A DNA stretch of 64,000 nt, from positions 29,070 through 93,069 of the forward strand of contig DAHVAR010000231.1 of assembly GCA_027314515.1 (NCBI GenBank), written 5' to 3'. Origin of the DNA: Actinomycetota bacterium (lineage in GTDB: Bacteria > Actinomycetota > Actinomycetes > Streptosporangiales > Streptosporangiaceae). The notes under the pieces were generated by a model. That model did no database searches. It was given only the letters and a program-made list of their open reading frames with translations, and had not been told where the DNA came from. The position numbers were made by a program, and so were the translations under genes. Positions 37,982-46,546 of the stretch are shown one piece after another; the stretch's first letter is position 1; every line of letters starts with the position of its first letter.

Positions 37982-38032
37982 ACCGGTCAGGGCCTGGTAC
38001 CGGTCAGGGGCTGGCACCGGTCAGGGTCCGGT
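37982..38032. repeat. Three 17-bp tandem direct repeats
   Basis: Units start at 37982, 37999 and 38016 and share ACCGGTCAGGG followed by a variable CTGG-like end. The last units overlap the 3' end of the stress-protein gene on the minus strand (stop at 38004-38006). A fourth degenerate match (CCGGTC) follows. Confidence 0.7.
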
Positions 38033-38954
38033 TGCCGGTCCTGCCCGCCCGCCTGGCTTTAGGGATGATCGCCACCGGGCACTTGCTGTGATGCGCGCAG
38101 GCATTGCCCACTGAACCGAGCGTCAGGCGGAGGAAACCCCCGTGACCGCGTGATCCGACAACCAGCAGGTCAGCATCCGCCGACCGCTCGCACAAGATCT
38201 GCGCTGGGTCGTCGCCCTGGAGGAGGACCGGGACGACATCGAGGCCGGGATGACGGGCCGCCGTCTCCGCGACGGTCGCGGCCAGCCGCGCTTCGGCCCG
38301 CTCGAGCAAGACGATGCGCTCCGCGCGGAAGTGCTCCATGTGGAGCTCCAGGCTCATGTCGCCGCCGTACGGATCCGCCCATACCTCGACTGCCTCGACC
38401 GACGCGCCGCGCAGCGCGGCCTCGTCCGCCGCCCAGGCAAGTGCCCGGCGCGACCCATCCGACACGTCGGTGCCCGTCAGTATCCGCCTGATCTGGCTGT
38501 GGTCATCCTCGGCTCTGCCTTCCCGGACGATGATCAGCGGGCATCGGCTATGGTGGGCGCACTTGTGGCTCACCGAGCCCAGCATCAGGCCCGCGAAGCC
38601 GCCAAGACCGCGGGACCCGACCACCAGCAGGTCCGCGCTAGCCGACCGGTCGCACAGCACCCGCGCCGGGTCCCCGCGCACCACCTGGGGGTCCGCTACT
38701 GTCACTGGAGCCTGGCTGGCCACATCCTCGAGCACCTGTCCGAGCTGTTCTCTTGCCGCCTCCTCGGCAAGCTGCTCATCGCTGACCGGGAGATGACGCG
38801 TATCGCCGTGCTCAGCCGGGCTTTGCCAGACGATCACGGGCTGCAGGATCGTCTCCCGCGCCGCCGCCTCCCGCGCCGCCGCCTCCCGCACCGCCCAGGT
38901 AAGCGCCTTGCGCGAGCCCTGCGACCCGTCAATCCCCGCGACGATCCGGCCCAT
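38004..38954 (-). CDS. Tandem universal stress protein
   Basis: A 316-residue protein with two UspA domains (about 1-150 and 155-300). Each has the ATP-binding loop: VVGSRGLGGFAGLMLGSVSH and VVGSRGHGGFLRLTLGSVGN, the G-2x-G-9x-G-S type, so both are probably nucleotide-binding. Such proteins respond to hypoxia and general stress in actinobacteria. ATG 38954 follows AAAGGAGGG, a strong ribosome site. The N-terminal REAAAREAAARET segment comes from a 15-base tandem repeat at about 38855-38892. It is divergent from the proton-pump-like ATPase. Confidence 0.93.
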   Translation of the reverse strand: MGRIVAGIDGSQGSRKALTWAVREAAAREAAARETILQPVIVWQSPAEHGDTRHLPVSDEQLAEEAAREQLGQVLEDVASQAPVTVADPQVVRGDPARVLCDRSASADLLVVGSRGLGGFAGLMLGSVSHKCAHHSRCPLIIVREGRAEDDHSQIRRILTGTDVSDGSRRALAWAADEAALRGASVEAVEVWADPYGGDMSLELHMEHFRAERIVLLERAEARLAATVAETAARHPGLDVVPVLLQGDDPAQILCERSADADLLVVGSRGHGGFLRLTLGSVGNACAHHSKCPVAIIPKARRAGRTGNRTLTGASP

Positions 38955-39101
38955 GCCTGACCCTCCTTTGTGCCGACTATGCCGCCGCCGCCTGCCATCT
39001 GCCATGGCCGAAAGTCCCGGCGTAGCCCTGACCAGGCAGCTGGCGGCGGGGCGGGACCTTCGCCACTATCGGGGCCGGGCCCGGCCGGGCGAAGCTGGAG
39101 C

Positions 39102-41492
39102 GTGGCGGAGGGCGGAGCGCCGGGCGCCGGGGGCCTGACCGGAGCGGAGGCGGCAGCGCGGCTGGCGCAGTACGGGCCGAACGAGATCGGCCAGGAGCGC
39201 CGGCACCGGATCCGGGAGCTGGCAGGCAAGCTGTCCGGGCCGGTGCCGTGGATGCTGGAGGCGGCGATCGTGCTGGAGATCGCCGCGGGCAAGGCGGCCG
39301 AGGCCGTGATCATCGCGCTGCTGGTGGTGTTCAACGCCGTGCTCAGTTTCGTCCAGGAGGACAAGGCGCACGGCGCGCTGGCCCTGCTGCGGCAGCGGCT
39401 GCAGGTACGCGCCAGGGTCCGCCGGGACGGACGCTGGCAGGTGACCGACGCCCGCGATCTGGTACCCGGCGACCTGGTGCACGTACGGCTCGGGGACGTC
39501 GTTCCAGCGGACGTGACGGTGACCGACGGGACCGTGCGAGCCGACCAGTCGGTGCTGACCGGCGAGTCGGCGCAGGCGGAGGCGGGTCCGGGCGGACGGC
39601 TATTCGCCGGGTCGCTGCTGCGCCGCGGCGAAGCCACCGGCACCGTGACCGCGACCGGGGCGGCGACCTACTACGGGCGGACCGCCGAGCTGGTCCGCAC
39701 CGCCAGGACAGTCAGCCACCTGGAGCAGACGATCTTCCGGGTGGTATGGGCACTGCTGGCCCTCGACGGAGCCCTGGTGGTAGCCATCGGCGCTTACGGC
39801 ATCGTCACGAACCTGCCGCTGGCGGAACTGCTGCCCTTCGTGCTGATCCTGGTCGTGGCCTCGGTGCCGGTGGCACTGCCGGCCACCTTCACGCTCGCGA
39901 CCGCGCTGGGCGCGGCGGAACTTGCCCATGCCGGGGTGCTGGCCACCCGTCTGTCGGCGATCGAGGAAGCCGCGGCGATGGACCTGCTGTGCACTGACAA
40001 GACCGGCACCATCACCGCCAACAAGCTCGCTGTGGCCACGGTGCGCCCGTACCGCGGTGCGGAGGTGAGCCAGGTGCTCGCGCTGGCCGCCGCCGCGTCC
40101 GACGACGCCACTCAGGACCCGATCGACCTGGCGGTGCTGGCTGCCGCCCGATCGGCCGGGGTGGCCGGGCCAGCCGCGCGGCTGTCGTTCACCCCGTTCG
40201 ACCCGGCCACCAAGCGCTCCGAGGCTGTGATCAGGCAGGACGGCAGCCGGGTCCGGGTGGTCAAGGGCGCACCGCAGGTGGTCGCCGCTCTCGCCGAGGC
40301 CTCGCCCGCGGTGAGCCAGGACGTGGCGGCGATGGCAGACGGCGGCGCCCGCGTGCTGGCCGTGGCCTCCGGCGCACCGCCCGGACCCGGCGGGCCCGGG
40401 CTGGAACTGGCCGGCCTGATCAGCCTGGCCGACCCGCCACGCCCGGACTCCGCCGTGCTGATCGCCCGCCTGACCGAGCTCGGCATCCGGGTAATCATGG
40501 TCACCGGCGACACCGCGGCCACCGCCACGGCCGTAGCCCGCCAGGTAGGCATCGGCACGCGCATCGGCCACGCCGCCACAGTGCAGGAACCGGCCGCGCC
40601 TCGGGCGCGCCCGGCGGTGCCCGCGACGGGCCCCGCCGAGCCCGAGGATGGCCTCGGATTCGACGTCCTGGCCGGGGTGCTGCCCGAGGACAAGCTCCGC
40701 CTGGTGGAACGGGCACAACGGGCCGGCCACGTCACCGGCATGACCGGCGACGGGGTCAACGACGCGCCCGCCCTGCGCCGCGCCGAGGTCGGCATCGCGG
40801 TCGCCACCGCCACCGACGTAGCCAAGTCGGCAGCCAGCATCGTGCTCACCGACCCCGGCCTGGCCAACATCGTGGCCGCGGTGGAGACCGGCCGCCGGGT
40901 CTATCAGCGGATGCTCACCTACACCCTGAACAAGATCGTCAAGACGTTCCAGATCGCCCTGTTCCTCGCCGTCGGCCTGCTGGTCACCCGGCAGTTCGTC
41001 ACCACCCCGCGGCTGGTGCTGCTGCTGCTGTTCGCCAACGACTTCGTGACAATGTCGCTGGCCGCCGACCACGTCAGCTTCTCCCCCCGCCCGGACCGGT
41101 GGCGGGTGCCCGCGCTGTCACTGGCCGCGCTGGGCATCGCGGTGCCCTGGCTCGCGGTCTCCTTCGCCACCTTCTACGCCGGCCGCGACGTGCTGCACCT
41201 CGGCCTGCCCGCCACCCAGACGCTGGTGTTCGTCATGCTGGTCGCCACCGGCCAGGCCACCGTGTACCTGGTGCGCGAACGCCGCCACCTGTGGCACTCC
41301 CGGCCCAGCACCTGGATGCTCACCGCCACCGCCGCCGACCTCGTGGTCGTGCTGATCCTCGCGTCTCTCGGCATCCTGATGGCACCGGTGCCGCTCGGCT
41401 ACCTCCTGGTCCTGCTCGGCGCGGTCGGCGCCGCCACCCTCATCCTCGACGCGGTGAAGGTGCCGCTGCTACGGCGGATCGCCGTCCGTTGA
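39102..41492 (+). CDS. P3A-type (proton-efflux-like) P-type ATPase
   Basis: A P-type ATPase of about 796 residues resembling plasma-membrane H+-ATPases. Motifs in order are YGPNEIGQE, two N-terminal membrane segments, LTGESAQAEAG, VPVALPATFTLATALGA, DKTGTITANK (phosphorylated Asp), KGAPQV and MTGDGVNDAPAL, then six C-terminal membrane helices. The VPVALPATFT and HDD-lacking ATP region fit P3A. It would pump protons or another small cation outwards. GTG 39102 starts shortly before the conserved LTGAEAAARL cytoplasmic region; a GTG at 38970 adds Pro/Gly-rich residues and is less likely. It is divergent from the universal stress protein. Confidence 0.9.
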   Translation: MAEGGAPGAGGLTGAEAAARLAQYGPNEIGQERRHRIRELAGKLSGPVPWMLEAAIVLEIAAGKAAEAVIIALLVVFNAVLSFVQEDKAHGALALLRQRLQVRARVRRDGRWQVTDARDLVPGDLVHVRLGDVVPADVTVTDGTVRADQSVLTGESAQAEAGPGGRLFAGSLLRRGEATGTVTATGAATYYGRTAELVRTARTVSHLEQTIFRVVWALLALDGALVVAIGAYGIVTNLPLAELLPFVLILVVASVPVALPATFTLATALGAAELAHAGVLATRLSAIEEAAAMDLLCTDKTGTITANKLAVATVRPYRGAEVSQVLALAAAASDDATQDPIDLAVLAAARSAGVAGPAARLSFTPFDPATKRSEAVIRQDGSRVRVVKGAPQVVAALAEASPAVSQDVAAMADGGARVLAVASGAPPGPGGPGLELAGLISLADPPRPDSAVLIARLTELGIRVIMVTGDTAATATAVARQVGIGTRIGHAATVQEPAAPRARPAVPATGPAEPEDGLGFDVLAGVLPEDKLRLVERAQRAGHVTGMTGDGVNDAPALRRAEVGIAVATATDVAKSAASIVLTDPGLANIVAAVETGRRVYQRMLTYTLNKIVKTFQIALFLAVGLLVTRQFVTTPRLVLLLLFANDFVTMSLAADHVSFSPRPDRWRVPALSLAALGIAVPWLAVSFATFYAGRDVLHLGLPATQTLVFVMLVATGQATVYLVRERRHLWHSRPSTWMLTATAADLVVVLILASLGILMAPVPLGYLLVLLGAVGAATLILDAVKVPLLRRIAVR

Positions 41493-41534
41493 CAGGGCAT
41501 CGCCTCCGTCGTCCTGCCGCCGCAGGCGGCAGAG

Positions 41535-43004
41535 TCAGTTCTCGGCCGCGGGCAGCGCGGCGGCCTCAGCAGTTTCCGGTGCTTCCGCACGACCACCGCG
41601 CGAGGTGAAGAAGGTCTCGTTGCGCGCCTTCGCCCTGACCGCGAAGCCGAGCACGATGCAGGCCACCACGCCGACGGCCGCGACCACAGCGATCGTGGTG
41701 CCCTGGGTTTTCAGCCCGTAGGCGAAGATGACCAGGTTGAAGAGCCCGCCCAGCAACGGCAGCAGGCCGGCCGTGATCAGCATCCGGCCCCTGCTGGCTA
41801 TCAGCTCGCGGCGGTAGAACCATACGCTGCTCAGCGCGATCACCGCGTACATGATGAGGTAGAGCAGGCCGGACGCGCTGATCACATAGCCGATCGCCTT
41901 GTTGGCCGAGGTACTGGCCAGATAGGAAATCAGCGCGATCGGCGGGATGACGCCCAGGATCCCGATCGCCCACCACGGGGTTTGGTGGCCGCTGTGAATA
42001 CGGCCGAATATCGCCGGGATCAGCTTGTCGCGTGCCATCGCGTAGAGGATCCGGCTTGGCTCAGTCATCTGCATCTGGGTCGTCCCGATGACTGCTACCA
42101 GGACCGCCAGCGGCAGGGCGCGGCCAAGGAAGCCTGGCACCAGCAGCTGGCCCGCGTAGGCAAGGACGTCCGCACCGTGCGCGACCAGGTCCGGCTGACT
42201 GGAGACGCCCTGGAACACGACCATCAGGAACGTGTACCAGATGGCGAGGAAGGCCGTGCCGAGGATCGCGGCCCGGCCCGGGTTGATCTTTGCGTCCGTC
42301 GACTCCTCGCCGAGCACGAGCGGGGCCTCCCACCCGGCGTAGAGGAACCCGCAGACCACGGCGGCCTCGGCCAGGCCCTTGAAGCCGCCCACTCCGCCGC
42401 CGATCGTGAAATACGACCAAGACGGCCCGTGCACCCCGGCCGACGGGCTGGACAGCTCGTGAATCAGCGCCAGGATCACGAACGAGATCACCGCGCCGTA
42501 CTCGATCACGATGAAGATAGTCTGCACGAGAATGGAGGGCCGGATCCCGCGGATCGACAGCCATACCAGGAACACCATGATCGCGGTCGCGACGAGCCAG
42601 GTCACCACCTTGGGAAACGTGCTGCTCGGAAACAGCACGAACAGGAAGTACGCGCCGGCCAGAGTGATGTTCCCGATGTTGGCCACGGTGGAGGCCACCA
42701 CCGACAGCAATCCGGTCCCGATCCCGGCGGTCGGGGAAACTGCCCGGCCCACCCACACATAGGGGGCTCCGGCATGCGGCTTCCACCGGTTCAGCTGGGC
42801 GTAGCCGAAAGCTACGAACAGCATCGCGACGCCGACCACGAGCACGGCCAGCGGCGTGGCCAGGCCGGCGAAGCCAAGCAGCAGCGCCAACGTGAATGCG
42901 ACGCTGGATGACGGCGCGACGGTGGCCACCGACGCCACGAAATCCCCGCCCAGGCTGATTGCCCCTGCCTTCAGGCCGACATGGCCCGCGTCCTGATCTG
43001 CCAT
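41535..43004 (-). CDS. APC-family amino acid permease
   Basis: A 489-residue secondary transporter of the amino acid-polyamine-organocation superfamily, with 12 to 13 hydrophobic segments. The first helix has the unwound-helix Gly/Ser/Ala pattern (VASVATVAPSSSVAFTLA), and AGAPYVWVGRAVSPTAG after helix 2 is typical. Conserved GWEAPLVLGEES lies in the middle, and the C-terminus is cytoplasmic and Ala/Glu-rich. ATG 43004 is preferred to the longer 43031 start because GGGAGG sits 7 bases before it. Substrate is unknown. A cluster of AT-rich inverted repeats lies 77-140 bases upstream. Confidence 0.9.
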   Translation of the reverse strand: MADQDAGHVGLKAGAISLGGDFVASVATVAPSSSVAFTLALLLGFAGLATPLAVLVVGVAMLFVAFGYAQLNRWKPHAGAPYVWVGRAVSPTAGIGTGLLSVVASTVANIGNITLAGAYFLFVLFPSSTFPKVVTWLVATAIMVFLVWLSIRGIRPSILVQTIFIVIEYGAVISFVILALIHELSSPSAGVHGPSWSYFTIGGGVGGFKGLAEAAVVCGFLYAGWEAPLVLGEESTDAKINPGRAAILGTAFLAIWYTFLMVVFQGVSSQPDLVAHGADVLAYAGQLLVPGFLGRALPLAVLVAVIGTTQMQMTEPSRILYAMARDKLIPAIFGRIHSGHQTPWWAIGILGVIPPIALISYLASTSANKAIGYVISASGLLYLIMYAVIALSSVWFYRRELIASRGRMLITAGLLPLLGGLFNLVIFAYGLKTQGTTIAVVAAVGVVACIVLGFAVRAKARNETFFTSRGGRAEAPETAEAAALPAAEN

Positions 43005-43080
43005 CGACGGCCTCCCGGCAGCTGCTTCCACCGCTCAGGCCGACCGTAACACCGGGCGCAGCCGCCTCAGCCTTTCATAA

Positions 43081-43144
43081 TGGCTAGAATGTACTACCAT
43101 AAATTACATTCTGTAATGGCTTAGTTCTGCCACAGAACTAGCCA
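43081..43144. promoter_or_regulatory. Nested inverted repeats upstream of the permease
   Basis: An AT-rich block bounded by TGGCTAG (43081-43087) and CTAGCCA (43138-43144). Inside are AGAATGTA-N11-TACATTCT (43086-43112), ATTAC-N5-GTAAT (43103-43117) and TAGTTCTG-CCA-CAGAACTA (43122-43140), all perfect. They are probably operators or a small mobile repeat; the first two also fit the permease promoter. Confidence 0.6.
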
Positions 43145-43154
43145 GCGGAGACCG

Positions 43155-43610
43155 TTACTCCCGGGCGAGCATGGCGGCGGACGCGCGCTCGAGATCCAGG
43201 TAGGGCTGCCCGCTGACGTCGACGGCGACTAGGCTGATCGTGCCGCCGGTGAATGGCCATGGCCGTGTGCCAGGGCAGTCCTCGGTCACGACCTCGCCGA
43301 GGTTGCGCCCGACGAAGAGCCCCTTGCCGGCGAGCCCGAAGGCGGCCGACTGCGTCTTGATGCGGCCCTCGCCGATCTTGCGGTCCCCGTAGTAGAGCGA
43401 CAGGATGCCGGTGGCGACGCCCGGCGCGTCCTCGCCGTCCTTGTCGAAGGCGGCGGACAGGATGAGATTCTCCCGGCCGTCACGTCCGCGGCGGCGTCGA
43501 CTTGCTGCTCCACCACCCCGACGAAGTTGTAGACGTAGCGCAGCCGGTTGTCCTTGACATACAGGGCATGCCCGCCGAATCGCGAGCCGTGCGAACAGCA
43601 CGCCCTGAGC
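43155..43610 (-). pseudogene. Arylsulfatase, C-terminal remnant with two frameshifts
   Basis: The three minus-strand pieces reconstruct an arylsulfatase C-terminus: GVLFA, then HGSRFGGHALYVKDNRLRYV, YNFVGVVEQQVDAAADV, and then RENLILSAAFDKDGED through FTGGTISLVAVDVSGQPYLD to LERASAAMLARE. The frame changes at about 43590 (GVLFA to HGSRF) and again at about 43475 (DVTAG to RENL). The catalytic N-terminal domain with the formylglycine site is absent, so about 150 of an expected 700-plus residues remain. A formylglycine-generating enzyme remnant lies 0.7 kb away on the other strand, its natural partner. Confidence 0.85.
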
Positions 43611-43690
43611 GCCGGGAGTCCTGAACACACGCCGACCGGATCCCCGATTAAGCGGATCAGCGGGAACCCTAGGCCAGATGAGACACGCGA

Positions 43691-43867
43691 TCATGCGGAC
43701 GCGGTCACTGCGGACAGAAACTTGCGCAGCGTCTCCGCGCTGCCGATACCCAGCCGCCTGGCGACCTCGCCGATCGCCGCCCACTCCGACGGGTAATCTC
43801 CTGAATGCTCCCGCACCAGGCGGACCGCCTTCGCCTTCATCTCCGTGCTGTACTTGGTACCCGGCAT
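43691..43867 (-). pseudogene. IS3-family transposase OrfA fragment
   Basis: A 58-residue frame from ATG 43867 reads MPGTKYSTEMKAKAVRLVRE, HSGDYPSEWAAIGEVARRLG and IGSAETLRKF before diverging into a short unrelated end and a stop. It matches the N-terminal helix-turn-helix of IS3-group OrfA, which normally runs to about 100 residues and is followed by OrfB; both are missing here. No terminal inverted repeats were identified. It is a relic of an insertion sequence. Confidence 0.85.
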
Positions 43868-43936
43868 GTCGACTCAGCCTTCCCGCTATCCGCGGTACGC
43901 AAGCTCGCCGGGGCGCTTCACTCCTCGGTCTGGGGC

Positions 43937-44263
43937 CTACCAGGACGTGATGAGGCGCTGCAGTTCGGTGAAATCTGCTTCTGACAGGATCGCGGCGTGC
44001 CGGAGGGGCGCTCCGCTCTCGTCTCGGACGATTCGCCCTCGCTGCGTTGTGACGCCGCGCAACGACTCGCTGCGGAGAACCTTCATCAAGCCGGTCACGG
44101 TCAGACCGGCCTCCTCAGCGACACGCGATATCGGCTCACCGGAGCAGATCTGGCTAAACGCTACGCGGATAAGCCGTGCCTCGTCCTCGTGGATCCGCAC
44201 GATCTGCACACCGTTATTCAGTTCGGCCCGGTAGCCAAACGGAGTCGCGCCTGAGTAATACAT
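43937..44263 (-). pseudogene. Large serine recombinase internal fragment
   Basis: A 108-residue fragment starting MYYSGATPFGYRAELNNGVQ and continuing through IHEDEARLIRVAFSQI, GEPISRVAEEAGLT and LRSESLRGVTTQRGRIVRD. This is the recombinase domain of a large serine integrase/resolvase. The N-terminal catalytic resolvase domain (with the active Ser) and the C-terminal zinc-ribbon/coiled-coil part are absent. It abuts the truncated FGE gene at about 44264-44272, which marks a recombination boundary. Confidence 0.8.
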
Positions 44264-44272
44264 ATCTGCCTT

Positions 44273-45031
44273 CACTACCCGGACGCCGATCCCGCGCTGC
44301 TCGTGCCGGGGTCGCTGGTGTTCCGGCGCACCGCCGGGCCGGCCGACCTGCGCGACTTCCGCCAGTGGTGGGCGTTCCTGCCCGGCGCGAACTGGCGGCG
44401 GCCCGACGGGCCCGGCAGTTCGGTGCGTGACCGGGGCCGTCGTCCGGTCACGCACGTCGCCTACCCCGACGCGCAGGCCTACGCGGCGTGGGCGGGCAAG
44501 TCACTGCCGACGGAGGCGGAGTGGGAATTCGCCGCCCGCGGCGGGCTGGACGGCGCGGTGTACGTGTGGGGCGACGAGTTCACCCCCGGCGGGCGGCACC
44601 TGGCGAACACCTGGCAGGGCGAGTTCCCCTGGCAGAACCTGCTGCTGGACGGGTACGAGGGGACATCGCCCGTCGGCGCCTTCCCGGCCAACGGGTACGG
44701 GCTGTACAACATGGCTGGCAACGTGTGGGAATGGACGTCGGACTACTTCCGGCCGCGGCATGCTGGAGCCGGCGCAGCACCGGTAGCCGCCGGTCAGCCG
44801 GCGGAGCCCGCGCCCGGCTGCTGCGCGCCGCGCAACCCGATGGTCACCGAGCCGGGGCGAGACCTGGCCTCGGCGATCCCGCGCAAGGTGATCAAGGGCG
44901 GGTCCTACCTATGCGCCCCTAACTACTGCATGCGCTACCGGCCGGCCGCCCGGCAGGGCGAGGCGATCGACACCTCCACCGGGCATCTCGGCTTCCGCTG
45001 CGTGGTGCGCGATGCCTGGACGCCGGGCTAG
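44273..45031 (+). pseudogene. Formylglycine-generating enzyme, 5'-truncated
   Basis: In-frame homology to FGE/SUMF1 begins at about 44273 (HYPDADPALLVPGSLVF) and runs to the stop, about 252 residues. It contains WWAFLPGANWRRPDGPG, AGKSLPTEAEWEFAARGG, NTWQGEFPWQNL, GYGLYNMAGNVWEWTSDYF and the active-site pair KGGSYLCAPNYCMRYRP with both redox Cys. The first 50-70 residues of the family are missing, with an in-frame stop at 44252. It might start at GTG 44303, but would lack the N-terminal strand. FGE converts a sulfatase Cys to formylglycine; the decayed arylsulfatase is 0.7 kb away. Confidence 0.8.
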
Positions 45032-45075
45032 CGCGGACTCCGGCTGCGCTGACTAGTCCGGCGGCCTGCGCCTGG

Positions 45076-45924
45076 TTACCCGGCATCTGCCGGGGACAGC
45101 AGATAGACGCGGGCGCTGAGTTTGCCGATCATGCGGTAGATGTGCCACAGGCAGTCGGCTAGCGCGATGTCATAGTTCGCCTGGCCGAAACGGCGTATGT
45201 ACCGGCTGGGATCGCGCAGCAACCGTGCGGCGTGCAGCAGTTGGCGGCCGCCCGCTCCCGAGGATTCTTGTGCGTATTCTCCCCACTCGCTGTCGAGAAC
45301 GATGCGCCGGGCAATCCGCAGCCTCGCGGCCTCGATCGCGGCCTCAGCGTGGTCTGGGCGCATGCTAGGCGCGGCGCAGCCCAGAACGGGCAGAAGCCGC
45401 GCCGCCTCCGCTGGCTCCAGCCGCGATGTGGCGAACATCTGATAGACCAGCGCCCAGCCGCCCGGCCGCAGCACGCGCGCGAACTCGCGATACGCGCTGC
45501 CGAAGTCATCAGAATGCACCAGGACATCCCGGCACCACACCAGGTCTACTGAATCGCTTCCGGCGGGCAGGTCTTCGGCTTTCCCCCGGGCGAAGCGCAC
45601 CACCTGGCTCAGGCCGGGCTGGTTACTGGCCGCATCAGCCAGGTGCTGCTGTGCGATCTCGATCTGGCGGCGCACCGGATCAACGCCGAGGACCTGCAGC
45701 CCGAACCGCCTGGCCAGCTCGATCGCGTCGCCGCCCTCACCACAGCCGACATCCAGCGCCGCGGCGCCCGCTGGCAACCCGAGCCCGGCGACCATGTCGG
45801 CGAGCATGCCCGGCCCGCGCGGATGCAGGCTCTCGTCCATGACCTGCTGAAACTCGCTCTCGACCTGGGAGTAGGCGTCATAGCTCTGCTCCAGGAAGGC
45901 GCTGTCTGCCACGGCCGGAACCAT
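45076..45924 (-). CDS. SAM-dependent class I methyltransferase
   Basis: A 282-residue methyltransferase. Motif I is ALDVGCGEGGDAIELARRFG (about residues 55-74), followed by the acidic loop VLGVDPV, then AEDLPAGSDSVDLVWCRDVL and ARVLRPGGWALVYQMF. The C-terminal 100 residues are helical. The acceptor is unknown; it resembles small-molecule (ubiquinone/sterol-type) methyltransferases. ATG 45924 is chosen from the family start MVPAVADSAFLEQSYD; a longer frame to 46185 is antisense shadow of the GNAT gene. It starts 7 bases after the GNAT stop, so the pair is an operon. Confidence 0.88.
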   Translation of the reverse strand: MVPAVADSAFLEQSYDAYSQVESEFQQVMDESLHPRGPGMLADMVAGLGLPAGAAALDVGCGEGGDAIELARRFGLQVLGVDPVRRQIEIAQQHLADAASNQPGLSQVVRFARGKAEDLPAGSDSVDLVWCRDVLVHSDDFGSAYREFARVLRPGGWALVYQMFATSRLEPAEAARLLPVLGCAAPSMRPDHAEAAIEAARLRIARRIVLDSEWGEYAQESSGAGGRQLLHAARLLRDPSRYIRRFGQANYDIALADCLWHIYRMIGKLSARVYLLSPADAG

Positions 45925-45931
45925 ACAGCGT

Positions 45932-46501
45932 TCAGGCCCGCCGGGCGCCATCGCGCACCATGCGGAGCTCCCGCACCCCGTCTTCCACCCGGGTTGTCCC
46001 GTCGGCAACGAAACCGTGCTTGCGGTAGAACGCCTGCGCGCGTGGGTTGGGATCGGCGACCCAAAGCGCCACCGACTCCGCGGGGTCGATGACGGCCTCG
46101 AGCAACGCTCGCCCGGCTCCCGTACCGTGGTCGGCTGCGTACACATAAAGCACGTACAGGTGCCTGGTCCATGACGCTGCCGCATCCTCGGGCAGGCCGG
46201 ACATGGCGATCCCGACTAACTCGCCATCTCGCTCGGCGACAGCCGCGCGGTTCTGGCGATAACGCTCATCGGTCAAGACGACAGTCCACATCCGCTCCCG
46301 GGCAGCCGGGAAGTCCGGGTCGAAGAGCACTTTGTCCGACATGAGACCGCGATACGTTTCCTGCCAGCACCGCACATGCACGCGCGCCATCTGCGCGACG
46401 TCCTCGACCTGGGCCGTGCGCACGATCAGCGGGGAACCCACCACCACATCGTAGGTGACGATGAGGTGCTCGCCACACCGGATTCCCAGCAGTTCCGGCA
46501 A
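45932..46501 (-). CDS. GNAT family N-acetyltransferase
   Basis: A protein of up to 189 residues with a GNAT acyl-CoA-binding fold: LIVRTAQVEDVAQMARVHV at the start of the domain, then RHLYVLYVYAADHGTGAGRALLEAV (motif A with the GTGAGR pyrophosphate loop, given here as recognised pieces) and AQAFYRKHGFVADG (motif B). The acceptor is unknown. The start is uncertain: TTG 46501 gives extra residues, and GTG codons near 46447 would begin closer to the domain. It is followed by the methyltransferase with a 7-base gap. Confidence 0.85.
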   Translation of the reverse strand: MPELLGIRCGEHLIVTYDVVVGSPLIVRTAQVEDVAQMARVHVRCWQETYRGLMSDKVLFDPDFPAARERMWTVVLTDERYRQNRAAVAERDGELVGIAMSGLPEDAAASWTRHLYVLYVYAADHGTGAGRALLEAVIDPAESVALWVADPNPRAQAFYRKHGFVADGTTRVEDGVRELRMVRDGARRA

Positions 46502-46546
46502 TCGTCGAGATCGAGCGGTCCGGTGTCCTGGCCTGGCCTAGTCTCC

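Noticed and set aside
37982..38032. CRISPR array
   Set aside because: Three contiguous 17-base units without spacers; too short and no cas genes.
39600..41072. A 490-codon frame antisense to the P3A ATPase
   Set aside because: Shadow of the real gene, with Gln/His/Gly-rich translation typical of the opposite frame.
44303..45031. Intact full-length formylglycine-generating enzyme
   Set aside because: The N-terminal 50-70 residues of the family are missing and an in-frame stop at 44252 blocks extension, so it is listed as truncated.
45925..46185. N-terminal extension of the methyltransferase
   Set aside because: It overlaps the GNAT gene on the same strand in another frame and shows no family similarity.
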